Assembly: GCA_947095585.1 (NCBI GenBank)
Contig: OX352763.1
Span: 49,246,481 to 49,310,480, forward strand
DNA length: 64,000 nt
Direction of reading: 5' to 3'
DNA from: Nephrocerus scutellatus
Lineage: Eukaryota > Arthropoda > Insecta > Diptera > Pipunculidae
This document shows positions 31,655-41,734 of the stretch, piece by piece. Below the pieces are notes generated by a model, which was not told the DNA's origin, ran no database searches, and was given only the letters and a program-made list of their open reading frames with translations. The translations under genes were made by a program, and so were the position numbers. Numbering within the stretch: the first letter of the stretch is position 1; the number at the start of each line of letters is the position of its first letter.

Positions 31655-32420
31655 TCAGTCGTAGTCGAATTTGACTCGCCGAAGATGGGCATTGCAATCA
31701 TTTCTTGCTCGTTTAAAATTTGTTCGGTTTTCCTCTGTAGGGTTTGCTCTGTAAAACCGAAACCTCTCTAATCCTAGAGGCCTCTTTACAGCTCGAGTAG
31801 TACCATCCATCATCCCTTGGTTTGATAGAAATCCCTTATCCCTTAAAAGGATAAACTTTCTCATACCTATAAGAATGATCTTTGTGATGTCAGGTATTCT
31901 TGCAGGCTCATTTAAAAGCTGAGTTAGGTGATTTAACTCAGCGAACAACTCAACATCCCTTTCTACGGGTGTTGTCTGGCCAGAGTAGCGAAGCCACCCA
32001 GAATTTTGTACATTGAAAAAACGATTTCAGTGTTATCATCAACTGTGACAATTCTTGCAATTGAATCAGAGAGTGCATCAAACTCGTGAAGAGTTGAAAC
32101 TCTGTCTAAGTTGGGACTTCTATAAAGAAAGCAAGAAAGGATGTTGCGCCCCTGTACCATTACTCTCAACCATATGAAATTAAATTCCGCATTGGAACAT
32201 TGGCTTAATTGAGGCAAAAGTTTGAACGCAACATCACTACGGACATAAATTGCGAGCCCGCGTCGTGGGAAAAATAATGCCACTAAGCTATACCCAGGCA
32301 GATTTAAATCTGAAGTAACAGAATTCTCAAATACCCGAGTTTCGCTTAGTGCCAGAATTGCTGGACTGTGGACATTTACATGTGTGAATACAGCGTTCTC
32401 AGCCCACGTATATTGCTGAG
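31655..32420 (-). pseudogene. LINE endonuclease and linker
   Basis: PAILALSETRVFENS (about 32360-32320) and FPRRGLAIYVRSDVAFK are AP-endonuclease segments around the catalytic Glu and following sheet; SCFLYRSPNLD follows. The later catalytic Asp/Asn region is in a shifted frame near 31980. 31655-31948 is the linker between endonuclease and polymerase. Frameshifts at about 31960 and 32280. Confidence 0.7.
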
Positions 32421-32591
32421 ATCCACTCTGAAACTACACATCACTAGAAAACAAAAACACACAAAACACAACCGCTTCTTTTAACGGAATTGAAAAGAGT
32501 ATGTCTCAAAATGGATTATTAACACAAATTGTCGCCAGTGTTATGCCTTCACGACAAATTGAGTTAAATCACCAAATGAAACAAACACTTA

Positions 32592-32880
32592 ATAATATAA
32601 TATTCGGCGCGACAGACTATTGCGGTCCAAGGCCTAACTTCTCGCGACCATTTGTGCTGCGCATGTTAATTTTTGGAAACAAATGGAAGGGACCTACAGT
32701 TTAAGGCCGGATCCGAACGGTGAATTGAGAAGCTTTCCGTGACAAGGTATTAATCTCGGAACGTTTGTCACCCATTCGCGAGAGCTGGGACACCGTGAAA
32801 AATACTTTTGGTGTTGCTGGGATTCGAACCTGAACTTCCTGCTCAGCAGCTATGTGCACTTCCACTGAGCCACGGCGTCT
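32592..32880 (-). mobile_element. tRNA-derived SINE, copy 2
   Basis: Same family as the copy at 29492, same orientation, with A box and B box (GGTTCGAATCC) on the minus strand and tail CGAATATTATATT. Direct repeats ACACTTA at 32585-32591 and 32881-32887 are a likely target duplication. The upstream 32441-32591 segment holds a short open stretch from ATG 32501 (MSQNGLLTQIVASVMPSRQ) of unknown origin. Confidence 0.82.
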
Positions 32881-33101
32881 ACACTTACAACACTACAAAC
32901 ACTTACAATTCGTTATTCTTATAGCTAAGGAATTAGATCATTAACAAACGTTTCACTAAATTCTTTAGCTGCGCTATTGATGATGAAGCACACGGACACA
33001 CACATTGCACTTTTTGTATGTCCGATCGCGCGAACCGCTGACTGTTTTGCGCAACCACACAACACGACGCAGTTGTTTATTTCTTTTTCAACTCGCGTGC
33101 G

Positions 33102-33535
33102 CTGGAGAGCAGCACGACCGGGCACAGCGTCGTTTGGGAGACAACTAAAGATGTACTTCGAATTGCAACAGCTGATTTGGAAGGGAAACTTATAAATGCA
33201 AATTTCTCCAGTGAATAAAAAATATTCGGGTGAACTTTTATTCACCCGAAACTGGCGATAAGGCTGATTACGTTAATCTGTGAAATAGGGCCCCGACTTA
33301 CAAAACCGGTAATTTGGCTGGAGAGCAGCACGACCGTGCACAGCGTCGTTTGGGAGACAACCGAAGATGTAACTTCGAGTTGCAACAGCTGATTTGGAAG
33401 GGAAACTTAATAAACGCAAATTTCTCCAGTGAATAAAAAATATTCGGGTGAACTTTTATTCACACGAAACTAGCGATGAGGCTGATTACGTTAATTTGTG
33501 AAATATGGCCCCGACTTCCAAAACAGGTAATTTGG
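33102..33535. repeat. Two-unit tandem repeat of about 217 bp
   Basis: Unit 1 is 33102-33317 and unit 2 is 33318-33535. Both begin CTGGAGAGCAGCACGACCG and end GGTAATTTGG. The units differ at a dozen or so positions. Each contains GTGAATAAAA and a nearby palindrome described under findings. A TATA box lies just after unit 2. 32881-33101 in front has no gene. Confidence 0.8.
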
Positions 33536-33537
33536 CG

Positions 33538-33545
33538 TATATAAA
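33538..33545 (+). promoter_or_regulatory. TATA box after the tandem repeat
   Basis: TATATAAA sits three bases after repeat unit 2, followed by GCAGTTTTCGTTGCC. The arrangement (upstream tandem repeats, TATA, no gene within the next 200 bp on this strand) resembles a transposon or LTR promoter. No plus-strand transcript unit could be defined. Confidence 0.35.
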
Positions 33546-33766
33546 CGCAGTTTTCGTTGCCCTTAACGCACAGCACTTCGAAAACACCTACAAATAAACA
33601 ATAGCCTCAAACCATATTCCTTGAAGCCTTGAACCACAATAGAAGTGCTCTTTTTGTGGAAATACTAAATATAAAATTAAGTCTTGTTTCGAATTTCAGA
33701 AGAGTGAAAAATTTATTTAATAAAAGCATTCCTAACAAATTGTTTTTCTTTAGAATGTTTAATTTA

Positions 33767-34750
33767 CTAGAGCTCATAAACGAGAATTAAATTGTTTATA
33801 TAGTCTATTAAATTTGATTGTACGGACGAAGTCAACAATTTTTGATAAAAGATGTTTCGAACTGGCGACCTTCTACTTAACGCAGCAGTGATTAGAAATG
33901 CCATTTCACAAAAACTGAAATCTTTATATTTTTCTGTTTCGTTTTTATGTTTGTTTTCTTCGTATTCACAACCGCATAGGAATTTGATGTAAAAATGAGA
34001 CAAACTGTTACTAAAAGCTGGTATTCCCAAACAATTATAGTAAAGTTGAAGGCCATTCTCAGAAATGGAACATACTACGTACATGGAGTGAAAGTATTCG
34101 AATTTTATAGTGACATTATTTAACATTTCATAAATTTCATTGGCAATTATTGTAGCTTCCGTATAAAAAGAACTTTCCTGTTTTTGTAGGAAAATGTAAG
34201 CAAGTCTTTCAAAATCAACAGAAATTAAAATTCGCTCGATGGCTGTACGAATATTTAAAGGATCTAATTGGAAAATTTTCAGCAGCAGATATTCAGGTTC
34301 AGCATTAGAAATGGCACCGGTGCTTATGATTTTCTTAGTTTCAGATTTACTTCTCCTTACTTCTTTTATCATATTCAAGAATTCTATTTCAGAATTAAAC
34401 GTTTTAAAAAAATCCTCTAAAATTGGAATGTGAATAACACTGTTTTCATCTATCAATATCTTTTTACAAACAAAAAATATTGCCCCCTGTTGGTTTAACT
34501 GTTGCCATATTGATTGAAAGAGTTTTTTGTAATTGGGAAGATACTCCACCAACTTACGTTGTAAACCCTCGCCGTAAATCTTAATACTTTCATTTAAAAA
34601 CAATGCTCCTTTAAGAATTGTTTCTACTTCTTTTGGAGACAACTTGACGGTCTTAGCATGCATCCACATTAGAATTCTCGAACAAGGTAGAACAATCTCA
34701 TCTAAATGGTAGTTTCTGTGAAGACCAAGTGATCTGACAAACTGGTCCAT
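33767..34750 (-). CDS. Orphan 327-residue helical protein
   Basis: The only long intact frame in the window without transposon motifs. It starts MDQFVRSLGL in a good context (ACAATGG) and runs 327 codons to a stop at 33767; AATAAA lies about 50 bp after the stop (33712-33717, minus). A TTTTAG acceptor-like site 10 bp before the ATG suggests an upstream noncoding or coding exon. Composition is rich in Leu, Ile, Lys and Glu and looks all-helical, with no signal peptide, membrane segment or zinc motif. Segments such as KEVETILKGALFLNES and AAALSRRSPVR-like repeats suggest a HEAT-like fold, but I do not recognise the family. It may be the 3' exon of a host DNA-repair or nuclear scaffold gene; that is a guess. 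Confidence 0.65.
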   Translation of the reverse strand: MDQFVRSLGLHRNYHLDEIVLPCSRILMWMHAKTVKLSPKEVETILKGALFLNESIKIYGEGLQRKLVEYLPNYKKLFQSIWQQLNQQGAIFFVCKKILIDENSVIHIPILEDFFKTFNSEIEFLNMIKEVRRSKSETKKIISTGAISNAEPEYLLLKIFQLDPLNIRTAIERILISVDFERLAYIFLQKQESSFYTEATIIANEIYEMLNNVTIKFEYFHSMYVVCSISENGLQLYYNCLGIPAFSNSLSHFYIKFLCGCEYEENKHKNETEKYKDFSFCEMAFLITAALSRRSPVRNIFYQKLLTSSVQSNLIDYINNLILVYEL

Positions 34751-34866
34751 TGTATGTAACTAAAACGAAAGAAATATGAAATATAAAACAAAACAAAACC
34801 AAACAAATTTGTAAACAGACATTTTAGCCGTATTATATTTGCCAAGAAATAAGGAATTATAACAAC

Positions 34867-35116
34867 AGCTGTATTTTTTTGGAATCCGAATAAGGTATTC
34901 GAATATCAAAACCAGCCAAACAGCAGGTTTTTAAATTCCAAGGAAGGAATTTGACAATGCAATTGTGTTGTAATTCCTTATTCCTCGGCAATAAAATACA
35001 TACAGCTAAATTGCACTGTCGAATTCCTTCTTTGGAATTGGAAAACCTACTGTTTTGATGGTTTTGGCAGGTTTTGACATTGGAATTCCTTATTCGGATT
35101 CCAATAAAATACAGCT
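34867..35116. mobile_element. Fold-back MITE
   Basis: 250 bp with two arms of about 105 bp in inverted orientation. The left arm begins AGCTGTATTTTTTTGGAATC; the right arm read in reverse begins AGCTGTATTTTATTGGAATC, and the arms also share AAAACC, AATTCCAA.GAAGGAATT and GACA.TGCA blocks. The middle holds AATTCCTTATTCCTCGGCAA. A half copy lies at 50880-50995. No coding capacity. Confidence 0.75.
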
Positions 35117-35226
35117 TTTATAAAATAATTACCACGTTTGAATTGAAGAAAAGTGTTAAGTGTTCGATTGATAAATATGTATATTTAATTTTAATTTTAG
35201 ATTGTTTGTTTTTTTGGATTGCTGTA

Positions 35227-35386
35227 ATGTCTCAAAGGGAAGTAAAAAGTCGACCAAAATCATTAAGACACTGCAGGGTACCGCAATGTAATAATTACCA
35301 ATCGATTGGAATATCTATGCATCGGATTCCAAAAATCGTATTAAATTCACCGTTGGAACTGGCCAAATGGGCAGCTATTCCTCCAT
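35227..35386 (+). CDS. THAP zinc-finger domain exon (partial gene)
   Basis: ATG at 35227 opens 53 codons to a GTAAGG donor at 35387. Residues Cys16 and Cys21 (CRVPQC), HRIPK at 32-36 and the Trp48 in LAKWAA match the first half of a THAP domain, whose C2CH zinc site would be completed by an exon downstream. THAP proteins bind DNA; many derive from or occur in P-element transposases. The following exon was not found before transposon DNA starts at about 35585. A minus-strand open stretch (35375-35544) overlaps its end. Confidence 0.5.
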
Positions 35387-35544
35387 GTAAGGAATATACG
35401 ATTTTAATCCATGGTGGCCTATAATAAATTTGTAAAATTCATCATATGAATTTTCAACCCCTCTTTTCAAATCCGAGGGATTCGATATAGCCACTCGTGT
35501 TCGTGTGCCTTTTATGAGTTTGGCTAATTCTGAATATGGTCGAC
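35375..35544 (-). CDS. Possible minus-strand terminal exon
   Basis: After an acceptor-like TTTATAG (35545-35551, minus) an open stretch of 56 codons (GRPYSELAKLIKGTRTRVAI) runs to a TAG at 35375. It shows no known domain. It overlaps the THAP exon by 12 bases. Upstream exons would lie in transposon DNA. It may be chance. Confidence 0.2.
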
Positions 35545-35599
35545 CTATAAATCAATAAAGAAAAATACAATATTTCTTTTAAGATATATATATATATAT

Positions 35600-35880
35600 A
35601 TACTAGCTGTTCCAGGGCGCTTTGCTACCCGCCCACTGACGCCACGCCCACTTACACCCACGTTTCGCGGCTGCCCCATCCCACTGACCTCCCACCAACT
35701 GACTTCCCGCCCACTGACCTCCTGACCACTGACCACCCACCCTTTGACCCACCGCCCACTGAACTCACACCCACTGACCTCCCGCCCACTGACCTCCCGC
35801 CCACTGACCACCCACCCATTGACCTCATACACACTGACCCACCTCGGAAAAAAAAGGTACCAGCGCCACCTATCGGGTCC
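35600..35880. repeat. Interspersed repeat head with 15-bp minisatellite
   Basis: Begins TACTAGCTGTTCCAGGGCGC, a head seen again at 52366, then from about 35625 to 35850 carries about 14 degenerate units of CCCACTGACCTCCCG. An AT dinucleotide run precedes it (35583-35602). Minus-strand frames give a meaningless SGREV repeat. Confidence 0.65.
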
Positions 35881-35881
35881 A

Positions 35882-36600
35882 AATTTTGTCAACGACTTTC
35901 TTTGTACTCAAGTTTAAGGCGAATAAAATCCTTGTACATAGTACCCAGATCAGAGGGAGTGAAATATTTCTTGCACCTAAACATTTCGCATCATTTTTGG
36001 CGACGGTAAATATGTGGTCATTCCAACGAAACTTGTCGTTGGCGCACATACCAAGAATTGCGAGATTTTCAGTTTCTCGATGCAAGTGCCTTTTATGGAT
36101 AATGGCATGGGATTTAGGATTCGCTTAGACGACAGGAGACAGCATTGTTTTTTGAAGCTCTACTCGATTGTTTTCTCCTCATTGTATTATGCTGTCTAGG
36201 TCAGAATTTAACGTGCTTAACATACGAAGTTGTTTGAGTTCCACATGAGAGGTGGAGGGACGTTCCTCAAACTTATATAAGAACTAAGAGTGCTGTCGTC
36301 AGCGAAAGAGTGAATTGGATTAGAAGTCAAAGATAAGAGATCATTATTAAAAATGAGGAAGAGTGTCGGGGACAAAACACGGGGACAAGCCCTGGGGAAC
36401 GCCAGCATTTAAGTAATGAACTTTAGACTTGAAACCATCCAATACAACTTGAGTTGAGCGGTCCAAAAGATGGCTTCTAATCCAGTGAAGCAGTTTATTA
36501 TCGACTGCAAAAGCACGCATTTTGGACAAAAGAGCCTGAGCCAAACTCTGTCAAATGCCTTAGAAATATCGAGTGCTGTTGTACTTTTCAAATTGATGCA
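35882..36600 (-). mobile_element. Jockey/CR1-like LINE fragment
   Basis: Minus-strand pieces match the copy at 29867: SKAFDRVWLRLF, LDRSTQVVLDGFKS, PTLFLIFNNDLLS, SFADDSTLSS and the YFTPSDLxxIYK region in broken frames. About 100 bp present in relatives is missing near 36160 and 35970. 5' and 3' ends are both truncated. Confidence 0.75.
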
Positions 36601-36607
36601 AAGACCG

Positions 36608-37009
36608 TGTTGAATATTACGATATGCGAATCAAGCAATTATGCATTACTTTGCATAATACCGATAATCGCATTATCGGCTGTAGCAACAGCAACAAATG
36701 ACCCAATTATGCATTGCTCCATGCACTTTATATATTACACATATTTTATTGTTAATTAATAACTTTAGCATTATTGGTAATATTGACATACAAATGCACT
36801 TTATGTCAATTGCACACTTTAATATAACCTACATACGCCCTTTTGTTAATTTAGCACTTTAAACCTAGTTATTTACAAATTAGACCTCTTTAGCATATAC
36901 TTTGATTTAAGTAATTTAAGTATAAAAGAAAGAAATTTTTGTAATAAAAATGAGTTACATTCAACCAGCATACCAGCGTTGTTTAATTCCACAAGCGGGC
37001 AACAAAACA
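36608..37009 (+). repeat. LTR-like segment
   Basis: Begins TGTTGAATATTACGATATG, which resembles the starts of copia-type LTRs, is AT rich and ends ...GGGCAACAAAACA. No target duplication or convincing primer-binding site was seen. A short stem ATGCATTA...ATAATGC lies near the start. Offered as a weak call. Confidence 0.25.
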
Positions 37010-37176
37010 GTTGTTCGCTATAGATACAGAGTTTCCCCCACCAGTGGTAAGAGCTCTAGTACTCGATCCTTAAGGCGTTAGACTGGGCCGACACAGTCTC
37101 TCTATTTTTTTAAATACCATACAATACAACCATCAACACTTATAACACAGTGAAGTTCTTTGAGAAGGCAAGGAAC

Positions 37177-37314
37177 ATGAACACATCTTCTGCTGCAACA
37201 ACGTCGCAGCAACGGCGGATTCGAGCTGAATACGCTGCAATCGCAGGTCTTAAACGACTTATTCAAAGGATCAATGTCGAGCTGGAGCAAATACAGTCAG
37301 TTGCCTACATTTGA
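37177..37314 (+). CDS. Short open frame, unrecognised
   Basis: 45 codons, MNTSSAATTSQQRRIR then EYAAIAGLKRLIQRINVELE, predicted helical. AT-rich DNA on both sides. It may be an exon fragment or a gag-like piece following the LTR-like segment. No family was recognised. Confidence 0.2.
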   Translation: MNTSSAATTSQQRRIRAEYAAIAGLKRLIQRINVELEQIQSVAYI

Positions 37315-38330
37315 TTAAGTTGTTGGGGAAGTTGTATGGCACGGAAATAGAAGTATGCATCAAAATGTTTTTCGCTTTGAAACGCACAGACGCAATATTC
37401 GCCATTAATTTCGTTTTATCTGGTTCTCTTTTTATTATGTAATATTATGAAAGAGTTTTAACTCTTAGTAAAGTTGGAGTGATTAAAGAAAAACAAGCCA
37501 AAAGAAAATGAAAGGGTAGCAATAGAAACGTCGCCTGCAACTTTTAAATGGTACATGGAGCATTGATACAGCACTTCGATCACGACTGCTGCACATGATA
37601 ATAATCTCGTACGAGCATCGAAGAAACATGCAGGCCAATTCTTCATTATTAAATTTCTTTTGGATTGTTTCTCTTATTTCTGTAATTGATCGAAGAGTTA
37701 TTTACTCTAGTTACTGTTAACATGAGTAAGGATAAGATAAGCGAAATGAAATGAAAATAGTTGCAAGGAAACTTGCAGGTTGCCATTGTTATCTGCCTCT
37801 TTTTTGTAACTTATAGTAGTATTTTTTTTCTGTTAATCGACCAAACACGAGAACACTGTATCATTTTATGCAATGTTGATAGAACGAGCAGAGCAGAGCA
37901 CTGATAGAAATGAAAATGAACAGAGACTATACTATCACTACGGCTACGGTAAAGAATTAAGGAGTTACCCAGCTTGTGCTGCACAAAAAAAATTGGCAGG
38001 CAGTCGGTATGCACGAAATTGCGGCTACATTTTAAACCGACTTACAGTCTGCTTGTAGGGCGACAATTTGATATTTACATTTTGCTATTTGCATCAAATT
38101 TAAAGTGGCTGCGTAAACTGCGCAGTCGATTATTATTTACTGCAATGGCTGGAGAAGTGAATTTTTGACCAACATGCAGCATAAACTGTGCAGCGGCTGA
38201 ATTCTTGACCGCAGCCTACTACTGCATATGTTTGTTTCGTTCTGCTCAAGCTGTAAGCTTAACTGTATGTTATTGAAATCACATACATCATCATCAATCA
38301 CATCAAATACAACAGAATATATAAATAATT
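37315..38330. other. No recognisable gene
   Basis: AT-rich DNA. Two loosely similar stretches (37420-37520 and 37660-37770) both contain a GAGTT-A-ACTCT inverted motif followed by AAAATGAAA-like sequence. Nothing else could be assigned. Confidence 0.4.
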
Positions 38331-38735
38331 CCAGGCCATAATAATCATATTCTAGAATTTCCATAGGAAGAAATCTTATAGTCACGAATTTGCTTTGCTT
38401 TGTTCCCGAAATTACAGACCATAATGATTATATTCCAGAAGTTCCATAGGAAGAAATCTTATAGTCAGATCTTAGTCCGAATTTCATGCGAATCGCTTGA
38501 GAAATTGATTTGCTCCAGAAATTCCAGACCATAATAATCATATTCTAGAATTTCCATAGGAAGAAATCTTATGGTCACATCTTAGTCCTACATTCCGAAT
38601 TTCATGCGAATCTCTTGGGAAATGGCTTAGTTCCCAAAGTACTGACATTTAAATTTTGTGACATTTAACAGTGTCTCACTTAACAGTGTCTCACTTAACA
38701 GTGTCTCACTTAACAATGTCTCACTTAACATTTGA
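38331..38735. repeat. Three-unit repeat followed by 15-bp repeats
   Basis: CCATAATAATCATATTC and TTCCATAGGAAGAAATCTTA recur at about 38336, 38419 and 38530, giving units of about 83 and 111 bp. At 38667-38730 AACAGTGTCTCACTT is repeated four times, the last copy with one change. Confidence 0.75.
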
Positions 38736-38971
38736 CTTTTTGAAAATGCACCCCTTGTAGTGAGACGTTGTCACGTCAAAAAAAGGAGACTTAGCTCAAG
38801 TCGATTTAATAAAACAAAAATTACGGCTCAATATGCCGGCTGGATTACAACAGAAAGAGAGAAAAAAAGTACAATATAAATTTTATGGCATAATTAATTT
38901 ATATGAGCGTGTTCGATGACCTTTTGAAAAAATTATACTTTTCAACAGAAGTAATTGAAGAGTTGTTCTGC

Positions 38972-39405
38972 GGGCCGATTATGTATCTGTTGTATTTCAA
39001 CTTTCGACTTACGACAAGTCGAAATCCTCAAAGTCGTAATTTCGACATATCGCAATTATGTAAGCATGTACGACAAAACATAATTGCCCGATAGCGCCAT
39101 TTCGAATATATGTTATGTTGTTGTTTATACTTGTTTACTTTTTTAGTTTTAAGCAGCATAATATATTAAAAATGTTAAATATTTTTTTTTATAAATAACA
39201 TTAAAAAAAATTAAAAATTATTACTTAAAAGTTATTTACGCGGTTGATTTCATACAGAAATAATCATTTTAATTACATTTATTTCACAGTCGAAATCCAA
39301 ACAGGTGTTCGACTGAAAGACCAACAGTTCAGTTGAAACTACGACTAGTCGTATGACTCAATAATCGCGTTTAGTCGTAATTGCGACAAAAGTAACGTCA
39401 TTCGA
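38972..39405. mobile_element. TIR element family D, copy 1
   Basis: Begins GGGCCGATTATGTATC and contains TCGACTTACGACAAGTCG and CGACTAGTCGTATGACTCAA. The family's complete copy (54826-55491, reverse) has ends GGGGGTCGATTATGTA and TACATAATTGGCCCCC. Both TCGxAAxTxCGAC-rich arms can pair. Non-coding. This copy preserves the empty target site for the LINE in copy 2. 39406-39700 beyond it has no gene. Confidence 0.65.
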
Positions 39406-39707
39406 AACTTGAAACTTGAAACTTCAGTACCATTGACATTTATTTGATGTAAAGAATACTCATCGAACAGTCTCTTTACTTCATTAGCTCATTTCTTTAA
39501 TTATTTATTATTTATTTATTAGTCTAAGATATAAACAGACTTAAAAAAAACTTTAAAACTAATATTTACAAGAAAATATATTATATTATAAATTGATTAT
39601 CTAAAAGTCGCTCAGTTAAATGAAGTGAATAGTTGTGCTCTTCAATCCAATCAAACGCGACTACAATCCGAAGCGCGTCTGTATTTGTGGGATGTGAATA
39701 ATAATAA

Positions 39708-39768
39708 TATACGGCGCGACAGACCATTGTGGTCCATTGCCTAGCTTCTCGTAACAATTGTGTTGAGC
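39708..39768 (-). mobile_element. SINE 3'-end fragment
   Basis: Matches the tail side of the SINEs at 29492 and 32592: CGGCGCGACAGACCATTGTG and GTGTTGAGCATG, with AATAATAATAATATA outside (39705-39715). It joins directly to the start of the RTE-type fragment at 39769. Confidence 0.65.
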
Positions 39769-40647
39769 ATGGGGGATCTGCATTGCAATTGATCGGGAAA
39801 CTACTGACTGATAAGTTTGGGCCATTGTTGCGCTACAATCAAGTTCGTGATGTAGTGCTTGCTCTTCCTTCTAGTGGAGGTCCCCGGGCAACTATGTGTA
39901 TATATGTAGGCTAAAATTGCAAGTGAGAATGGTTTAGCGTTTCTAGTCTAGGTAACATGGGTTAGCACCCTGCGGTACTGAAAAATACCCGTTACTGAAA
40001 CCGACACAACGCCTCGGAGAAGTAATGATCAAATAACGACGACTTTGGGCTATTGTACCCGGACTAAGATTGGTTTCTGGAATGTGAGGACGCTCCTTGA
40101 CTCAGGGAGTGAAGGACCTCAAAATGCCAGATTTCTTCAACTGTAACGTGTGTTTTTTCGATATAGTTTGGAAATACTGGGAGTGAGTGAAGTAAGATGG
40201 TTCGACGCGGGAGAGTACCAATCCCCAACGTGTAACACTGTGCAACTCTACTCCGGCAAACCCTCCGGCAGTCCCCGTGAATCTGGAGTGGGTCTGGTGC
40301 TAACACCAACAGCACGCAGAGGCCTAATTTCCTGGCACCCACATGGTGATAGAATCTTATCGGCCGGATTTCGGACTAAAGTAAAGCGTGTCACGATCAT
40401 ACAGTGTTACGCTCCAACGAATCCTTCGACTGAGGATGAAAAAGACAACTTCTACAATCAGTTAAGCGCTGTTTTCAACGCAACGCTGAACGGAGATATC
40501 GTCATCGTGATGGGGGACTTCAATGCCAAAGTAGGCAACGACAATGAAAGACTCAATCATGTGAGCACGACCTCGGCGAACGAAATGACAATGGTGAAAG
40601 ATTTATTGATTTCTGCAACACCAACCAGCTTGTCATAGGAGGCACCA
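39769..40647 (+). mobile_element. RTE-type LINE 5' fragment (5' UTR and endonuclease)
   Basis: Starts GGGGGATCTGCATTGC, the same 5' end as the copy at 6821, and runs through the untranslated leader into endonuclease frames: ILGVSEVRWFDAGEYQSPTC (40170-40230), VKRVTIIQCYAPTN and VIVMGDFNAKVGND (40500-40540). It stops abruptly after the TNQLVIGGT-equivalent region. Retaining the 5' half and lacking the 3' half is the reverse of normal LINE truncation. Confidence 0.78.
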
Positions 40648-41725
40648 TTGATTAATCTTCAGCCCACAAGTCGGATTATTAATTCAAAACTGTCTGTCTG
40701 GCATGTCGCCTGCCTGAAGATCTGTTTGCAGAGGAACCCCACAAGGTGGACTAGAAATGAAATCGGTCACTCTTCTATACTGAATTTTGTCAGGATCCCA
40801 GACAGCATAGACTATACCATTCCGCAACTCCATTTCCCTCCAGATCATTCTGGGACGAAGACGCCTACCTGGAAGATGAATACATTCATTTTTAAACAGA
40901 CGGGTCAAAAACTGATGACGGAGTTGGCGGAGGTGTTTTCTCACAAAAGCTAAATCTTAGCCTCTCTTTCCGTCTTCCAAATCACTGTAGTGTTTTCCAG
41001 GCGGAAATTATGGCGATCATTGGAGCCTTGTCTTGGCTAAAGAGAAACATCATATCTGCTATAGATATCCGTATATTCTCAGATAGCCAAGCTGCACTGA
41101 AATCGCTGAAATCAGTCTCTACAAATTAAATTCTAGCCCTTAACTGCCGATCATCATTCATGGAGATGGAGGAGCAGTTTAACATCCACCTGTGTTGTGT
41201 GACGGGCCACAGAGATATTCTGGTTAACTGTATGGCTGACAAATTCGCCAAACAAGGAACTATAGTACCTATAATGAAAAAACTAACCATATCAATCGTC
41301 AATCGGTATAACTTGCATAGCGACAAAACAGATCTGGTCCAAGCTGGATCCGAAACGCTCCAAGTGTTTGATCTCTCAAAAATGATCGCACATCGGTGCT
41401 GTTGTAGGTGTCTTCACTGAACATTATCTCATAGGCAAGCAGCAGCAAGACTTAGAGTCTTTTCGAATGACTTCCGCCGAAGCTGCATGGATGACAAGTA
41501 GGAGGAAACCATTATACATCTTCTCTGTATTTGTCCAGCCCTCTCCAAAAAACGTAAACGAGCTATCTTCCACAATGACACTAATGATCTTTGCAACATT
41601 GACATGAACATTCACCTGCGCTTCATACGAAGCTATAATTGGTTCAACGATTAGGTGGAAATTTTTTTCCTGATCCGTGTGGTTTCACAATGGACCATTG
41701 CTGGTCTAAGTCTGTCGGTTTCACT
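40648..41725 (+). mobile_element. LINE 3' part with RNase H domain
   Basis: Frames show TDGSKTDDGVGGGVFS, FQAEIMAIIGALSWL, IRIFSDSQAALKSL and VTGHRDILVNCMADKFAKQG, an RNase H as carried by I, LOA and some R1-type LINEs. It is followed by a Cys-containing tail and a 3' UTR with CACAATGGACCATTGCTGG. Stops interrupt it. It continues directly from the RTE fragment in the same orientation. Confidence 0.72.
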
Positions 41726-41734
41726 CATTTTTTA

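Larger units (their letters stand above)
29776..32440 (-). mobile_element. Jockey/CR1-like LINE, 5' truncated
   Basis: About 2.6 kb on the minus strand, ending close to the SINE target duplication. It carries an endonuclease (to about 32420) and reverse transcriptase. Five other fragments of the same or a close family occur: 35882-36600, 44208-44992, 59648-59935 and 62180-63535 on the minus strand and a more distant one at 59936-61800 on the plus strand. Confidence 0.78.

Noticed and set aside
32821..32880. Second tRNA gene
   Set aside because: Same SINE family, diverged and without a foldable anticodon arm.
35545..35892. Protein with SGREV repeats on the minus strand
   Set aside because: It is the translation of a 15-bp minisatellite inside a repeat; frames are open only because the unit is a multiple of three.
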